This document shows positions 44,201 to 53,810 of a DNA stretch of 64,000 bases, piece by piece. Under the pieces are notes generated by a model that had not been told where the DNA came from, made no database searches, and saw only the letters and a program-made list of their open reading frames with translations. The DNA comes from Betaproteobacteria bacterium. Its GTDB lineage: Bacteria > Pseudomonadota > Gammaproteobacteria > Burkholderiales > Casimicrobiaceae. The position numbers were made by a program, and so were the translations under genes. Every line of letters begins with the position of its first letter. Position 1 is the stretch's first letter. The DNA lies in NCBI GenBank assembly GCA_013298765.1, contig JAAFJA010000011.1, positions 92,228-156,227 of the forward strand, written 5' to 3'.

Positions 44201-44749
44201 TATGACGCGTATCGGAAGGATTTGAGCGCAGTGACGACCATGCCGCTCGCGCGCATCGAGCCTGCGGATTCGAAGCAGCGGTTGGCCGGCATCGTCAATG
44301 CCGTGCGCACGATCAATTCACGCAACGGGCGAATGTGTTTCCTGACGCTCGATGATCGCACCGGAGTGTTTGAGGTAATGATTCCGGCAGCGCTCTTCGA
44401 AGCGCACCGCACCTGGCTCAAAGAAGACATTCCACTCATCATCGAGGCGAAAGTCTCACAAGGGCGCGAAGGAATGGGCACTCGGGTGATTGCCGACCAG
44501 TTGCTCACTATCGAGCAAGCGCGCGCTCAGTATGCGCGGCGGATGCTCGTAAAACTCAACGGCAAGAGCGCCGCGCACGAAGCAAGCGAGATCCTTACAG
44601 CCCTGAAGCCATTCGTCGGCGGTTCGGTCCCAGTCTCGATACTCGTCCAAAAAGACGGATATCGCGGTCGCATCGATTTGGGTGAGCAATGGCGAGTGAC
44701 ACCCAAGAGCGAGCTACTGACAAAGCTCGCAGCAGAGCTTGAGTTTTAA
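41270..44749 (+). CDS. dnaE: DNA polymerase III alpha subunit
   Basis: 1159-residue replicative polymerase. It begins with a PHP domain ([34 protein letters not shown]), continues with the Pol III palm containing the catalytic Asp pair in [22 protein letters not shown] and the preceding [25 protein letters not shown], then fingers ([37 protein letters not shown]), HhH region and an OB domain ([29 protein letters not shown]). A C-terminal domain completes it. The length is typical (about 1160). GGGGAG lies immediately before the ATG at 41270. Confidence 0.97.
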   Translation: [1159 protein letters not shown]

Positions 44750-44777
44750 TCCGAGCGCTTCAATGGCGGCGTGATAC

Positions 44778-46376
44778 TTAACGACCGTAATTTAAGTTCG
44801 GGCACGCGCGATGAAGCGCGTCGCGCCAGCGCTCGTTCCAATCCTCTTGCGTTGCGCTTTGCCAAAAGCCGAGTGCTTGCAGCGACGTTCCGTTGAAACA
44901 GAAAAACTGCGTCGGTGCGGCGGGGGCGTCGTCACGCTTGGTGAGATACTTTCGAACGACGCCATCTGCGGATAACTTCCACCACTCCCAAGCGCCCAGA
45001 TCCGTTGAGATGATCATTTGGGAGACGCGTTCTCTGTCGCCAGAATAGGCGAGTAAAAGCGCACCGTTCGCGTTGCGCGAGAAGGGAACTCGCCCGATGC
45101 GATCTGGCGCAACCACGAGGGCATAGTCCTTCGCCGGCAGAATATTGCCCAAGCGCGGAATTTCATTCTGCAGGCGATACATCTCTTTCGACGCGATGCG
45201 CCATTCCTCAACTGCTGCCCGCTGCCAGAGCGCGAGCGCAAGGAGAATCCCGATGGCGAAAGCAAACTGCAACCGTGCGGATTGCGCGGCGATGGCAGCG
45301 CCAACCGCGATCGCGAAGCCCACGGCCATGAGGTAGTAAATGCGCGCGCCGTCGGATCCGAAATTCGGGGACGGAAATACAACTGCGAGCGCTGCCGCAA
45401 CAATCGCGGCGAAAACGAGTCCAGCAGATACACCAAAACGATACTGCCGCCGGCTGAACGCCCATAGCAGCAGAATCGCACCCATGGCACACGCGATGGT
45501 CGACGCCACGGGTGCGATTGAAAGATAGTCGCGCGCGCTCAGCACATGGGCGAGCCACGAACTAACGATTGCTCCGACGCCGCGTGAGGACGAGCCAGTG
45601 GCGTATAGATCGAGGCTCGTGCTCTGGAACAACCATTGACGCCACGCAAGATAGGCGAGAAGCAGGACGCCATGAGCCACAGTGAGTCGGATCGTCGCCG
45701 CGCTCGGTCGGGTCAGCCAAGCAATATTGGCGTGACAGTCGCGCAGCCACAGCAAAGACGCGATCAGCGCGATGCCGGTCGCTGCGGATTCTTTACTTGC
45801 GTAAGCGAGCGCGGCGGCGGCGAGGCTCCCAAGCGCACGAGCGTCACGACCGCTGGAGCTGAGCGCACAAAAGAGCGCGAGCAGCACTAACAGCGTGGCT
45901 AACCCGTCATAGCGCCCAACAATCCAAATCGAGACTTCGGGCACCCAAGGTAGAAGTAGAAATGCGCCGAACGCGGTAGCGGCGGCAGATAACGATAGAC
46001 CGAACGCGCGCACGACGCCGCCGACGAGGATCGCGCAAAGAAGGTGGAGTGCGACGTTCGTTAACCGCCACAGCGAGACCTGATCGCCATGCCACAGTGC
46101 ATCGAGCGCGAACGAGAGCACCGGTAGCGGGCGCCACATCGTACTGCCGGGGACGAGCGAGGTGTGCCACTTTTCAAGCGCTGGCCCAAATAGAGCGGCG
46201 TCGAGTGCCTGCTGCGCGGCGATGCGAATGACTCCCACATCGTCAGCGAGCGGAGCAACAGAGAAGCCGCGCGCGTGGCTGAAGAAAAAAAGAAGTAGCG
46301 CGAAAAGCGCAAGTAGCACTGCCCGTGCTCGCGCGCTAGCCTGCGTGATTGAGCCCCCGCCAAAGAAGCGCGTCAT
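44778..46376 (-). CDS. Multi-pass membrane protein, GT-C-type glycosyltransferase-like
   Basis: 532 residues with around ten predicted TM helices. After TM1 comes an extracytoplasmic loop with VAPLADDVGVIR and MWRPLPVLSFALDALWHG, a pattern like the first loop of GT-C transferases (PMT/TMTC-type), where an early Asp is catalytic. Other features: LPWVPEVSIWIVGRYDGLATLLVLLALF, AYASKESAATGIALIASLLW. The last ~130 residues are soluble (RIGRVPFSRNANGALLLAYSG...). No neighbouring envelope-sugar genes are present. Assignment to GT-C is by pattern only. Confidence 0.62.
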   Translation of the reverse strand: MTRFFGGGSITQASARARAVLLALFALLLFFFSHARGFSVAPLADDVGVIRIAAQQALDAALFGPALEKWHTSLVPGSTMWRPLPVLSFALDALWHGDQVSLWRLTNVALHLLCAILVGGVVRAFGLSLSAAATAFGAFLLLPWVPEVSIWIVGRYDGLATLLVLLALFCALSSSGRDARALGSLAAAALAYASKESAATGIALIASLLWLRDCHANIAWLTRPSAATIRLTVAHGVLLLAYLAWRQWLFQSTSLDLYATGSSSRGVGAIVSSWLAHVLSARDYLSIAPVASTIACAMGAILLLWAFSRRQYRFGVSAGLVFAAIVAAALAVVFPSPNFGSDGARIYYLMAVGFAIAVGAAIAAQSARLQFAFAIGILLALALWQRAAVEEWRIASKEMYRLQNEIPRLGNILPAKDYALVVAPDRIGRVPFSRNANGALLLAYSGDRERVSQMIISTDLGAWEWWKLSADGVVRKYLTKRDDAPAAPTQFFCFNGTSLQALGFWQSATQEDWNERWRDALHRACPNLNYGR

Positions 46377-46387
46377 CTATCCGCGCT

Positions 46388-47011
46388 TCATTTCGCGGCA
46401 TCCGGCACAGGCGATATCCAGCTCCCAACCTTGCGAAAAATTGCGAGCAAGCCCTTAATCAGATATCGCAACAAAAGCACCAGCGCGATGACGAACACGA
46501 GCAATAGACCGAGAAAAATCCACGGGTTCGCGATGGCGAGCGCTAAGCCGCCAGCAACCGCTGTGTCCTCGGCAAGCGAGACTGCAACATTGCTAAACGG
46601 CTCAGGTGAGGTGTTCACTGCGGCGCGGGTCCCTGCTTTTCCGAAGTGGGTACCCGCCGCTAGAGTTCCACCAATGATTGCTGCCGCCATCGCAACGCCC
46701 TCACCGGTGTCTCCGAGCATTCCGGCAGCCATGGCTGCCCCGGCCGGGATTCGCAAGAAAGTATGCACGGCATCCCACGCACTGTCGATCCAAGGGATCT
46801 TGTCGGCGAAAAATTCGATAAACGTCATGAAGCCAGCCGCGCCAAGCACAACGGGGTTGGTGATGATCTGCATCGCGTCAGGCAGCGGAACGTAGCCGAA
46901 CCTCCCCAAGAGTCCGACCACGAAGACGACGAGGTAGAGCCGAATCCCGGCCCCCCAAGCCATGGCAAGGCTCATTGCCACTTCCGCTAAATGATTCTGG
47001 AACCACTCCAT
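46388..47011 (-). CDS. DUF4126 family membrane protein
   Basis: 207 residues with about four to five TM segments. Recognised from ALAMAWGAGIRLYL-like N-terminus, FADKIPWIDSAWDAVHTFLRIPAGAAMAAGMLGD and GTHFGKAGTRAAVNTSPEPFSNVAVSLAEDTAV, blocks of the DUF4126 family. The function of this family is not known to me. It shares strand and near-abutting position with the GT-C-like gene (11 bp), so an operon is possible. Confidence 0.8.
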   Translation of the reverse strand: MEWFQNHLAEVAMSLAMAWGAGIRLYLVVFVVGLLGRFGYVPLPDAMQIITNPVVLGAAGFMTFIEFFADKIPWIDSAWDAVHTFLRIPAGAAMAAGMLGDTGEGVAMAAAIIGGTLAAGTHFGKAGTRAAVNTSPEPFSNVAVSLAEDTAVAGGLALAIANPWIFLGLLLVFVIALVLLLRYLIKGLLAIFRKVGSWISPVPDAAK

Positions 47012-47207
47012 TGCCTGTTTCCTCTCGATCGATCCCTAAAGTCCCACTGATACGACGCATCACTCATGGATTCAACGCCAGATTCGCCAACCCAGTCGAG
47101 CCGCCACGAGAGGCGAGCTCTGTACGTAGCTCCAACGTCTGCCCCAGAACGCGGGCTAACCCGCATTGGTGTACAGTACCATCACACCAATCACCCTAGG
47201 AGGAACT

Positions 47208-47462
47208 TTGGACTACATCATCTTCGCACTCGTTGGCCTCGTCGTCGGAGCACTCGCAAAATTTATTGTGCCTGGCAAGCAGGGCGGCGGCATCATTATC
47301 ACGGCCATCCTCGGCATGATAGGGTCCCTTGTTGGCACCTATGGCGGACAGCAGCTAGGAATCGTTTCAGCGAAAGCGGGCACTCACTGGATCGCGTCGA
47401 TCATTGGTGCCGTGATTGTTGTTTTCATCTACAGCTTGCTCACCAAAAAATCTAACACTTAA
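47208..47462 (+). CDS. GlsB/YeaQ/YmgE family stress-associated membrane protein
   Basis: About 84 residues. The start is a TTG at 47208, four bases after a perfect AGGAGG at 47198-47203; the ATG-like start at 47166 is upstream of this Shine-Dalgarno and can be discarded. Three small hydrophobic segments with glycine-rich turns are visible (ALVGLVVGALAKFIVPGKQGGGIIITAILGMIGSLVGTYGG, SIIGAVIVVFIYSLL), typical of the transglycosylase-associated/GlsB family. Members are linked to envelope or general stress; the function is otherwise unknown. Confidence 0.88.
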   Translation: MDYIIFALVGLVVGALAKFIVPGKQGGGIIITAILGMIGSLVGTYGGQQLGIVSAKAGTHWIASIIGAVIVVFIYSLLTKKSNT

Positions 47463-47592
47463 GCTTTGAGCCGCTTGAGCCGATTGCGTTGGGGCTAGCG
47501 CACGAGTCACTGCAGTCTCATCATTCACTTAAATTCGCGTTGAACCCTATTCAAACCTATCGCTGAATCTCTAGGTTGAACGGGAAGGATCG

Positions 47593-47621
47593 AAAAAAAA
47601 GCCGACGAAGTCGGCTTTTTT
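47593..47621. terminator. Bidirectional intrinsic terminator after rplQ
   Basis: A8, GCCGAC-GAA-GTCGGC stem, T6. It ends the alpha operon (minus strand) and could also stop transcription from the plus-strand GlsB-type gene. Confidence 0.92.
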
Positions 47622-47639
47622 CTTGCGGCATGCAAACGA

Positions 47640-48047
47640 CTATTCAGTCTTTGCGGCCTCAGGCGCTGCAGCTTCTTCAGCAACAGGCGCTGGACGGTCC
47701 ATCAGCGATACGAGCGCCATCGGAGCGTTGTCGCCTTGACGGAAACCGTATTTGAGGATTTGCACATAACCGCCGTTGCGGTTCGCGTAGCGTGGGCCAA
47801 GCTCGTTGAAAACCTTGCCAACGATTTCGCGATCGCGGATACGATCAAAAGCGAGACGGCGGTTTGCGAGCGATGGCTTTTTGCCAAGCGTGATGATCGG
47901 CTCAACGACGCGACGAAGCTCTTTAGCCTTCGGCAGCGTAGTGCGAATCACTTCGTAGCGAAGCAATGCTGTTGAGAGGTTACGCAGAAGCGCCTGGCGG
48001 TGCGCGCTAGTGCGGTTGAGTTTACGAAGTCCACTTCCGTGACGCAT
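47640..48047 (-). CDS. rplQ: 50S ribosomal protein L17
   Basis: 135 residues beginning [24 protein letters not shown], a family hallmark. L17 binds 23S rRNA domain III near the peptide exit region. It is slightly longer than some homologues because of an Ala/Glu/Pro-rich C-terminal extension ([17 protein letters not shown]). It is the last gene of the alpha operon, 21 bp after rpoA, and is followed by a strong terminator. Confidence 0.97.
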   Translation of the reverse strand: MRHGSGLRKLNRTSAHRQALLRNLSTALLRYEVIRTTLPKAKELRRVVEPIITLGKKPSLANRRLAFDRIRDREIVGKVFNELGPRYANRNGGYVQILKYGFRQGDNAPMALVSLMDRPAPVAEEAAAPEAAKTE

Positions 48048-48068
48048 GATCTATCTCCTGCTCTTCGC

Positions 48069-49055
48069 TTAGTTACCGCGCTCGAGACCAGCCGGTGGCC
48101 AGTTGTCGAGTTTAGTTCCCAGCGCGAGACCGCGCTGCGAGAGCACTTCCTTGATTTCGTTAAGTGATTTACGACCCAAATTCGGGGTCTTGAGCAACTC
48201 GGTTTCCGAGCGCTGAACCAAATCACCGATGTAGTGAATGTTTTCCGCTTTCAGACAGTTGGCCGAACGAACGGTAAGTTCGAGATCATCAACCGGCTTG
48301 AGAAGAATCGGATCAAACGACGCCGAGGCGCGCTCAAGTGCAGGCATGTCAGTGCCTTGCAAATCAGCGAACGACGAGAGTTGGTCCACGAGGATGCTCG
48401 CCGCGTAGCGAACAGCACCTTCAGGCTCAATCGCGCCGTTGGTTTCAATGTCGAGCACGAGTTTGTCAAGATCGGTACGTTGTTCAACGCGAGCCGATTC
48501 AACCGTATAGCTCACGCGCTTGACGGGGCTGAACGAAGCGTCAAGCAGGATCGAGCCTACTTTACGATTTCCCGTTTGTCCCGCGGCGACACGCATTGTC
48601 GACGGCACGTAACCACGTCCGCGCTCAACCTTGATCTCGAGATCAAGCTTACCGCCTTGTGTGAGATTAGCAATCACGTGTTCGGGATTGATTATCTCAA
48701 CCTCGTGCGTTGACTCAATATCGGCGGCTGTTACTGGACCGGCGCCCTCTTTTTTGAGCGTAAGAACAGCGCTATCACGGTTGTGAAGTTTGACCACGAC
48801 GCCCTTGAGGTTCAAAAGAATATCGACGACATCCTCTTGTACGCCTTCAAGCGTTGAATATTCATGCACGACGCCCGCGATCGACACTTCGGTCGGCGCG
48901 TAGCCAGGCATCGAAGAAAGCAGCACACGACGCAGCGCGTTACCGAGAGTGTGGCCATAACCACGCTCAAACGGCTCCATCACTACACGTGCAGCTGAGG
49001 GGCTGGTTGCTTGAACCTCAATGTTGCGGGGCTTCAAAAAAGCTGTACTCTGCAT
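48069..49055 (-). CDS. rpoA: RNA polymerase alpha subunit
   Basis: 328 residues. The N-terminal assembly domain contains [25 protein letters not shown]. After a linker (~235-250) the C-terminal domain has the helix-hairpin-helix [29 protein letters not shown] and [16 protein letters not shown], which contacts promoter UP elements and activators. Expected length is 328-330. It lies between rpsD and rplQ, as in the standard alpha operon. Confidence 0.98.
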   Translation of the reverse strand: MQSTAFLKPRNIEVQATSPSAARVVMEPFERGYGHTLGNALRRVLLSSMPGYAPTEVSIAGVVHEYSTLEGVQEDVVDILLNLKGVVVKLHNRDSAVLTLKKEGAGPVTAADIESTHEVEIINPEHVIANLTQGGKLDLEIKVERGRGYVPSTMRVAAGQTGNRKVGSILLDASFSPVKRVSYTVESARVEQRTDLDKLVLDIETNGAIEPEGAVRYAASILVDQLSSFADLQGTDMPALERASASFDPILLKPVDDLELTVRSANCLKAENIHYIGDLVQRSETELLKTPNLGRKSLNEIKEVLSQRGLALGTKLDNWPPAGLERGN

Positions 49056-49084
49056 ACATTTCCTTATGTGTGAGGATCTAGCGA

Positions 49085-49708
49085 TTACTTCGAGTACAAC
49101 TCGACGACCAGGCTCTCGTTGATGTCAGATGCGAATTCGGTGCGATCAGGCGCATGCTTGAACGTACCTTTCATGTCTTTCGCGTTTACGTCGACCCAAC
49201 CTGGGAAGCCGATACGCTCAGCGAGCGCGAGCGCGTCGATGATGCGAGCTTGTGTGCGCGACTTCTCAACGATTTGCACTTCCGCGTTAGCAGGCACAAT
49301 CGCCGATGGAATGTTGCAGACGTGGCCGTTCACCATGATCGCTTTGTGACTCACCAACTGGCGAGCTTCAGCGCGCGTTGAGCCAAAGCCCATGCGGTAA
49401 ACAACGTTGTCAAGACGCGATTCGAGAAGCTTCAACAGGTTCTCACCGGTCGAGCCTTTACGGCGCGATGCCTCTGCAAACGTACGGCGGAACTGGCGCT
49501 CAAGTACGCCATAAATCCGGCGCAGCTTTTGCTTTTCGCGCAACTGCAGACCGTAGTCTGACGTACGCTGACCGCTCTTCGCGCCATGTTGGCCGGGTGC
49601 AGCGGCAAGTTTGCATTTACTGTCGAGCGAACGACGTGCACTCTTCAGAAATAAATCAGTGCCCTCACGACGAGAGAGCTTGCACTTAGGGCCTGTATAA
49701 CGAGCCAT
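49085..49708 (-). CDS. rpsD: 30S ribosomal protein S4
   Basis: 207 residues with the S4 start [24 protein letters not shown] and the S4 RNA-binding module ([41 protein letters not shown]). S4 nucleates assembly of the 30S body on 16S rRNA and, in E. coli, represses the alpha operon translationally; that feedback has not been checked here. The N-terminus has a single Cys, so it lacks a four-Cys zinc site. Confidence 0.97.
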   Translation of the reverse strand: MARYTGPKCKLSRREGTDLFLKSARRSLDSKCKLAAAPGQHGAKSGQRTSDYGLQLREKQKLRRIYGVLERQFRRTFAEASRRKGSTGENLLKLLESRLDNVVYRMGFGSTRAEARQLVSHKAIMVNGHVCNIPSAIVPANAEVQIVEKSRTQARIIDALALAERIGFPGWVDVNAKDMKGTFKHAPDRTEFASDINESLVVELYSK

Positions 49709-49726
49709 GAGTTTTCTCCTTCGTGA

Positions 49727-50134
49727 TTACATGCGGCGACGCTTGGGTGGACGGCAGCCGTTATGCGGCACAGGCGTCACGTCAGCGATGCTGGTTACTT
49801 TGATACCCAATGCGTTCAATGCACGCACGGCACTTTCACGACCTGGACCCGGCCCTTTAATCTGAACTTCGACGTTTTTAACGCCGTTTTCAACTGCAAC
49901 TTTTCCTGCAGCTTCAGCAGCGACCTGCGCGGCGAAAGGCGTCGACTTACGCGAACCTTTGAAGCCAGCGCCACCCGAGGTTGCCCACGAAATGGCGTTG
50001 CCTTGGCGGTCGGTGATGGTAATGATCGTGTTATTGAAGGAAGCGTGCACGTGGCAGATCGCCTCGGACACATTCTTTCTAACTTTCTTGCGAGCGCGCG
50101 CGGATGCGGCGTTCTTTGAAGATGCTTGCGCCAT
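49727..50134 (-). CDS. rpsK: 30S ribosomal protein S11
   Basis: 135 residues with the family blocks [44 protein letters not shown] and the basic C-terminus [19 protein letters not shown]11 lies on the 30S platform, close to the Shine-Dalgarno/anti-Shine-Dalgarno helix. The N-terminal extension is Ala/Lys-rich, as often seen in Betaproteobacteria. It sits between rpsM and rpsD with spacings of 10 and 18 bp. Confidence 0.97.
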   Translation of the reverse strand: MAQASSKNAASARARKKVRKNVSEAICHVHASFNNTIITITDRQGNAISWATSGGAGFKGSRKSTPFAAQVAAEAAGKVAVENGVKNVEVQIKGPGPGRESAVRALNALGIKVTSIADVTPVPHNGCRPPKRRRM

Positions 50135-50144
50135 GATCTAGTGC

Positions 50145-50510
50145 TTAGCCTTTCTTACCTGCAATTGCCTTACGCGGGCCTTTGCGAGTACGCGCGTTCG
50201 TGCGGGTACGCTGGCCACGTGCAGGCAAGCCCTTGCGATGACGGGTGCCGCGGTAGCAGCCCAAGTCGATCAAGCGCTTGATGCTCATCGTTACTTCGCG
50301 GCGAAGATCACCTTCGACGCTGAATTTAGCGACTTGTTCGCGGAGCTTATCGAGCTCAGCGTCCGTCAGGTCTTTGACCTTTTTGCTACGCGAAACGCCT
50401 GCGTCGTCGCAGACCTTCTTTGCGCGGGTGTGGCCAATGCCGAAGATCGCAGTCATTGCAATCCACGCATGTTTCTGGTTGGGGATATTGACCCCGGCGA
50501 TACGTGCCAT
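50145..50510 (-). CDS. rpsM: 30S ribosomal protein S13
   Basis: 121 residues: [39 protein letters not shown], the H2TH fold start, and the C-terminal [27 protein letters not shown] tail that reaches tRNA in the P site. S13 lies in the 30S head and contacts the 50S subunit. It is the first larger gene of the alpha operon, just downstream of rpmJ. Confidence 0.97.
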   Translation of the reverse strand: MARIAGVNIPNQKHAWIAMTAIFGIGHTRAKKVCDDAGVSRSKKVKDLTDAELDKLREQVAKFSVEGDLRREVTMSIKRLIDLGCYRGTRHRKGLPARGQRTRTNARTRKGPRKAIAGKKG

Positions 50511-50531
50511 TGTCTGTTATCTCCTTCCCAA

Positions 50532-50645
50532 TTAGCCTTGACGCTGCTTGTGACGTGGATCCGTGCAGATCACACGAACCACACCGTGGCGGCGAACGAT
50601 TTTGCAGTTACGGCAAATCTTCTTTACCGATGCATTCACTTTCAT
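50532..50645 (-). CDS. rpmJ: 50S ribosomal protein L36
   Basis: 37-residue protein too short for a usual ORF threshold; reading the minus strand from ATG 50645 gives [14 protein letters not shown] followed by a basic run and [12 protein letters not shown]. The CxxC ... C ... H set (Cys11, Cys14, Cys27, His32 in order) is the zinc-binding form of L36. Located between infA and rpsM as usual. Confidence 0.95.
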   Translation of the reverse strand: MKVNASVKKICRNCKIVRRHGVVRVICTDPRHKQRQG

Positions 50646-50664
50646 GGTCGTTTCCTGTTTAGAT

Positions 50665-50883
50665 TTATTTGGCGCGGAATGTGATCCGTGCCCGTGTCAA
50701 GTCGTACGGCGTCATATCAACCGTTACCTTGTCACCCGGCAAAATTTTTATGTAATTCATGCGCATCTTGCCGGAGATGTGCCCTAGGACGACGTGTCCG
50801 TTTTCTAACTTCACCCGAAACGTTGCGTTAGGCAACATTTCCAGGATTTCTCCCTGCATCTGGATGGTGTCTTCTTTAGCCAT
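50665..50883 (-). CDS. infA: Translation initiation factor IF-1
   Basis: 72-residue OB-fold protein beginning [53 protein letters not shown]. The start at 50883 is chosen for this standard N-terminus; an upstream in-frame ATG adds seven residues but overlaps secY. IF-1 binds the A site of the 30S subunit during initiation. Placement of infA between secY and rpmJ is typical of Betaproteobacteria. Confidence 0.96.
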   Translation of the reverse strand: MAKEDTIQMQGEILEMLPNATFRVKLENGHVVLGHISGKMRMNYIKILPGDKVTVDMTPYDLTRARITFRAK

Positions 50884-50887
50884 AACG

Positions 50888-52207
50888 TTAGACCGGAAGC
50901 CCACCCTTCCCCTTTAAGTTCGCTTTCTTCAGAAGCGAATCGTATTGCTGCGACATCAAGTAGGCCTGTACTTGAGTCATGAAATCCATCGTTACCACGA
51001 CGATGATCAAGAGTGATGTACCACCGAAGTAGAACTGCACGTTCCACGCACTAATGAGGAACTCCGGAATCAAACAGACGATGGTGATGTAGATCGCGCC
51101 AATAAGCGTGAGCCGCGTGGTGATCTTTTCAATGTACTTCGCAGTTTGGTCGCCCGGGCGGTAACCAGGAATGAATGCGCCGCCCTTCTTAAGGTTCTCT
51201 GCAGTCTCCTTCGGGTTGTACTGAATCGCCGTGTAGAAGAAACAGAAAAAGACAATCAACGCACCATAAATGATCATGTAGATCGGCTGTCCTGGGCTCA
51301 GAATCGCCGCAATATCGCGCAGCCACTTCGGCGCGTTGGGCCCCATGAACCCAAGAATCGTCGGAATGAAAAGAATCAAGCTTGACGCGAAGATCGGAGG
51401 GATCACGCCAGCCATGTTGAGCTTCAACGGCAGATGAGACGCCTGGCCACCGTAGACCTTATTGCCAACCTGACGCTTTGCGTAGTTAATCAGCACCTTC
51501 CGGAGAGCGCGCTCAAAAAACACGACCGCGGCGGTAACGACAACGACGAGTCCAATCAAGAACAGCAGTTTCAGGATCGATAAGTTTCCTGATGACTGGA
51601 GCTCCAACGTGTTCTTAATGGCAGCTGGCAGCCCCGCAAGAATTCCAGCGACGATCAACAGCGAAATCCCATTACCTAAACCGCGCTCGGTGATCTGCTC
51701 GCCCAACCACATCAGGAACATCGTACCCGTCACGAGTGTAATCACTGTAATGAGGCGGAACGCCATCCCAGGATCGAGCACGAGCTGCGGCTGACTTTCA
51801 AGCGCAATTGCAATTCCAACAGCCTGAATCGTTGCAAGGATCACGGTGCCGTAGCGCGTGTACTGCGTGATCTTTCGGCGGCCGGCTTCGCCCTCTTTCT
51901 TCAGCGCTTCGAGCGAGGGTACAACGACCGTCGCTAGCTGCATGATGATCGACGCCGAGATGTACGGCATGATGCCCAACGCCAAAATCGAGAAGCGCGA
52001 CAAAGCGCCTCCCGAGAAAACGTTGAACAACCCAAGGATTCCGCCTTGCTGCGACTTGAACAATTCTTCAAGCACGGCCGCGTTAATGCCCGGAACCGGC
52101 ACGTGAGTGCCGATGCGGTACACGATTAACGCGCCGAGCAAAAAGAAGAGGCGACGCTTGAGGTCGCCATACTTGTCGCCGGTTTTTGCTGCAGGGTTTA
52201 GAGCCAC
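50888..52207 (-). CDS. secY: Preprotein translocase subunit SecY
   Basis: 439 residues from the GTG at 52207, which follows an AGGA Shine-Dalgarno; the ATG at 52243 gives a longer form. Ten TM helices form the protein-conducting channel. Family blocks include [64 protein letters not shown] and [21 protein letters not shown]. It lies in the spc operon between rplO and infA. Confidence 0.96.
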   Translation of the reverse strand: MALNPAAKTGDKYGDLKRRLFFLLGALIVYRIGTHVPVPGINAAVLEELFKSQQGGILGLFNVFSGGALSRFSILALGIMPYISASIIMQLATVVVPSLEALKKEGEAGRRKITQYTRYGTVILATIQAVGIAIALESQPQLVLDPGMAFRLITVITLVTGTMFLMWLGEQITERGLGNGISLLIVAGILAGLPAAIKNTLELQSSGNLSILKLLFLIGLVVVVTAAVVFFERALRKVLINYAKRQVGNKVYGGQASHLPLKLNMAGVIPPIFASSLILFIPTILGFMGPNAPKWLRDIAAILSPGQPIYMIIYGALIVFFCFFYTAIQYNPKETAENLKKGGAFIPGYRPGDQTAKYIEKITTRLTLIGAIYITIVCLIPEFLISAWNVQFYFGGTSLLIIVVVTMDFMTQVQAYLMSQQYDSLLKKANLKGKGGLPV

Positions 52208-52271
52208 GCTATTCCTGGTTACCTTAGTAGCTTTCCGATTCACCGCCCCGTTCTATAAGGGCGAGAAGGGA

Positions 52272-52703
52272 CTATTCGAATTTACCGCCTGCGGCTTCGA
52301 TCGCTTTCTTCGCCGAAGCAGTACCACCGATTCCGCGCAAAGTTACAGCGACTTTGATTTCGCCGCCGCCAATCACCTTGCAAACCTTCGCATCATTTGC
52401 GATGACTTTCTTGGTTTTCAAGCTGAGCATGTCTACATCGGTTAGTCCGAGCGCAGCCAGCTCGCCCACGGTGATTTCCGAACGGAAGTCACGCATCAGC
52501 GAGGTGAAACCACGCTTTGGCAAGCGGCGTTGCAAAGGCATCTGACCGCCTTCGAAACCCACTTTTTGCGAGTAGCCCGAACGCGATTTCTGACCGTTAT
52601 GACCACGACCAGCCGTCTTGCCCAGCCCCGAACCCACGCCACGTGCGACGCGGCGGCGATTCTTCTTTGAACCTTCTGCAGGCTTAATTGTGTTGAGTTG
52701 CAT
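52272..52703 (-). CDS. rplO: 50S ribosomal protein L15
   Basis: 143 residues starting [43 protein letters not shown], the extended Gly/Arg-rich N-terminus that threads into 23S rRNA, and ending [21 protein letters not shown] late assembly protein of the large subunit. Precedes secY in the spc operon with a 64-bp gap. Confidence 0.97.
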   Translation of the reverse strand: MQLNTIKPAEGSKKNRRRVARGVGSGLGKTAGRGHNGQKSRSGYSQKVGFEGGQMPLQRRLPKRGFTSLMRDFRSEITVGELAALGLTDVDMLSLKTKKVIANDAKVCKVIGGGEIKVAVTLRGIGGTASAKKAIEAAGGKFE

Positions 52704-52718
52704 GATGTGCGTTCTTTC

Positions 52719-52901
52719 TTAGACCGCAACCACGAGATGGCGAACCGCGTTCACCATGCCGCGCGTTGCAGGCGTATCGATCAACACTTTGGTTGAACCG
52801 ATCTTCTTAAGACCCAAGCCGCGTACGCTTGCGACGTGACTCGCACGCGCGCCAATCGGCGACTTAATCAGCTTGACCGTAAAGGTTTTTTCTGCCGCCA
52901 T
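52719..52901 (-). CDS. rpmD: 50S ribosomal protein L30
   Basis: 60 residues: [54 protein letters not shown]. The short bacterial form of L30. It lies between rpsE and rplO (3 and 15 bp gaps). Confidence 0.95.
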   Translation of the reverse strand: MAAEKTFTVKLIKSPIGARASHVASVRGLGLKKIGSTKVLIDTPATRGMVNAVRHLVVAV

Positions 52902-52903
52902 GA

Positions 52904-53422
52904 TTACGCCTCTGACAATTGCTCGACGCTCATGCCACGCTTTGCTGCGATTTCGGCAGGTGTAGACACCTTCTCGAGCGCATTGAGCGTCGCGCGAACG
53001 ACGTTATACGGATTGGTAGGGCCGAATGTCTTGGCCAATACGTTGGTAACGCCTACAACATCGAACACAGCGCGCATTGCGCCGCCTGCGATGACGCCCG
53101 TACCATCGGATGCCGGCTGAATCAACACGGTCGTAGCGCCGTGCTTGCCGGTGACTGCGTGGTGCACGGTGCCGCCCTTGAGCGAAACCTTGATCATCTG
53201 GCGACGAGCTTGCTCCATCGCTTTCTGCACACCAACAGGCACCTCTTTCGATTTGCCCTTGCCCATACCTACGCGACCGTCACCGTCACCCACAACGGTG
53301 AGCGCGGCAAACGCCATGATGCGGCCACCCTTCACCACTTTAGTGACGCGGTTGACGCTGATCATCTTCTCACGAAGACCGTCGCCTTGTTCTTCTTTCT
53401 GCTGTACTTGCGGACGTGCCAT
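52904..53422 (-). CDS. rpsE: 30S ribosomal protein S5
   Basis: 172 residues. The double-stranded-RNA-binding-like N-terminal domain includes [46 protein letters not shown], and the C-terminal half has [40 protein letters not shown]5 contributes to decoding fidelity and mRNA entry. Encoded in the spc operon between rplR and rpmD. Confidence 0.97.
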   Translation of the reverse strand: MARPQVQQKEEQGDGLREKMISVNRVTKVVKGGRIMAFAALTVVGDGDGRVGMGKGKSKEVPVGVQKAMEQARRQMIKVSLKGGTVHHAVTGKHGATTVLIQPASDGTGVIAGGAMRAVFDVVGVTNVLAKTFGPTNPYNVVRATLNALEKVSTPAEIAAKRGMSVEQLSEA

Positions 53423-53433
53423 GCGAGTACTCC

Positions 53434-53796
53434 TTAGAACTTGAGGCCGCCGGCGCGCGCTGCTTCAGCGAGTGCCTTAACGCGACCGTGATACTGATAA
53501 CCGGAGCGGTCGAACGCGACCACCTCAACACCCGCAGCTTTCGCCTTCTCTGCGATGCGCGCGCCAACAAGCTCGGCGGCGGCTGTATTGCCCCCGTTCT
53601 TAGCTTTTGCGCGCACTTCTGCTTCGACGGTGGAAGCGGAGGCGAGCACGCGACGTCCATCGCCCGAAATGACCTGAGCGTAGATATGCGTATTCGTACG
53701 GAATACCGCAAGGCGGGTTGCATTGAGCGCCGTCAGGCGGATACGCGTTTTGCGCGCACGGACAACGCGGGCTGCTTCTTTGTCTTTGACTGCCAT
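53434..53796 (-). CDS. rplR: 50S ribosomal protein L18
   Basis: 120 residues: [45 protein letters not shown] and [28 protein letters not shown] at the C-terminus, both typical of L18, which binds 5S rRNA with L5 and L25. Lies between rplF and rpsE in the spc operon. Confidence 0.97.
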   Translation of the reverse strand: MAVKDKEAARVVRARKTRIRLTALNATRLAVFRTNTHIYAQVISGDGRRVLASASTVEAEVRAKAKNGGNTAAAELVGARIAEKAKAAGVEVVAFDRSGYQYHGRVKALAEAARAGGLKF

Positions 53797-53810
53797 GTTG
53801 GAACCCTACC

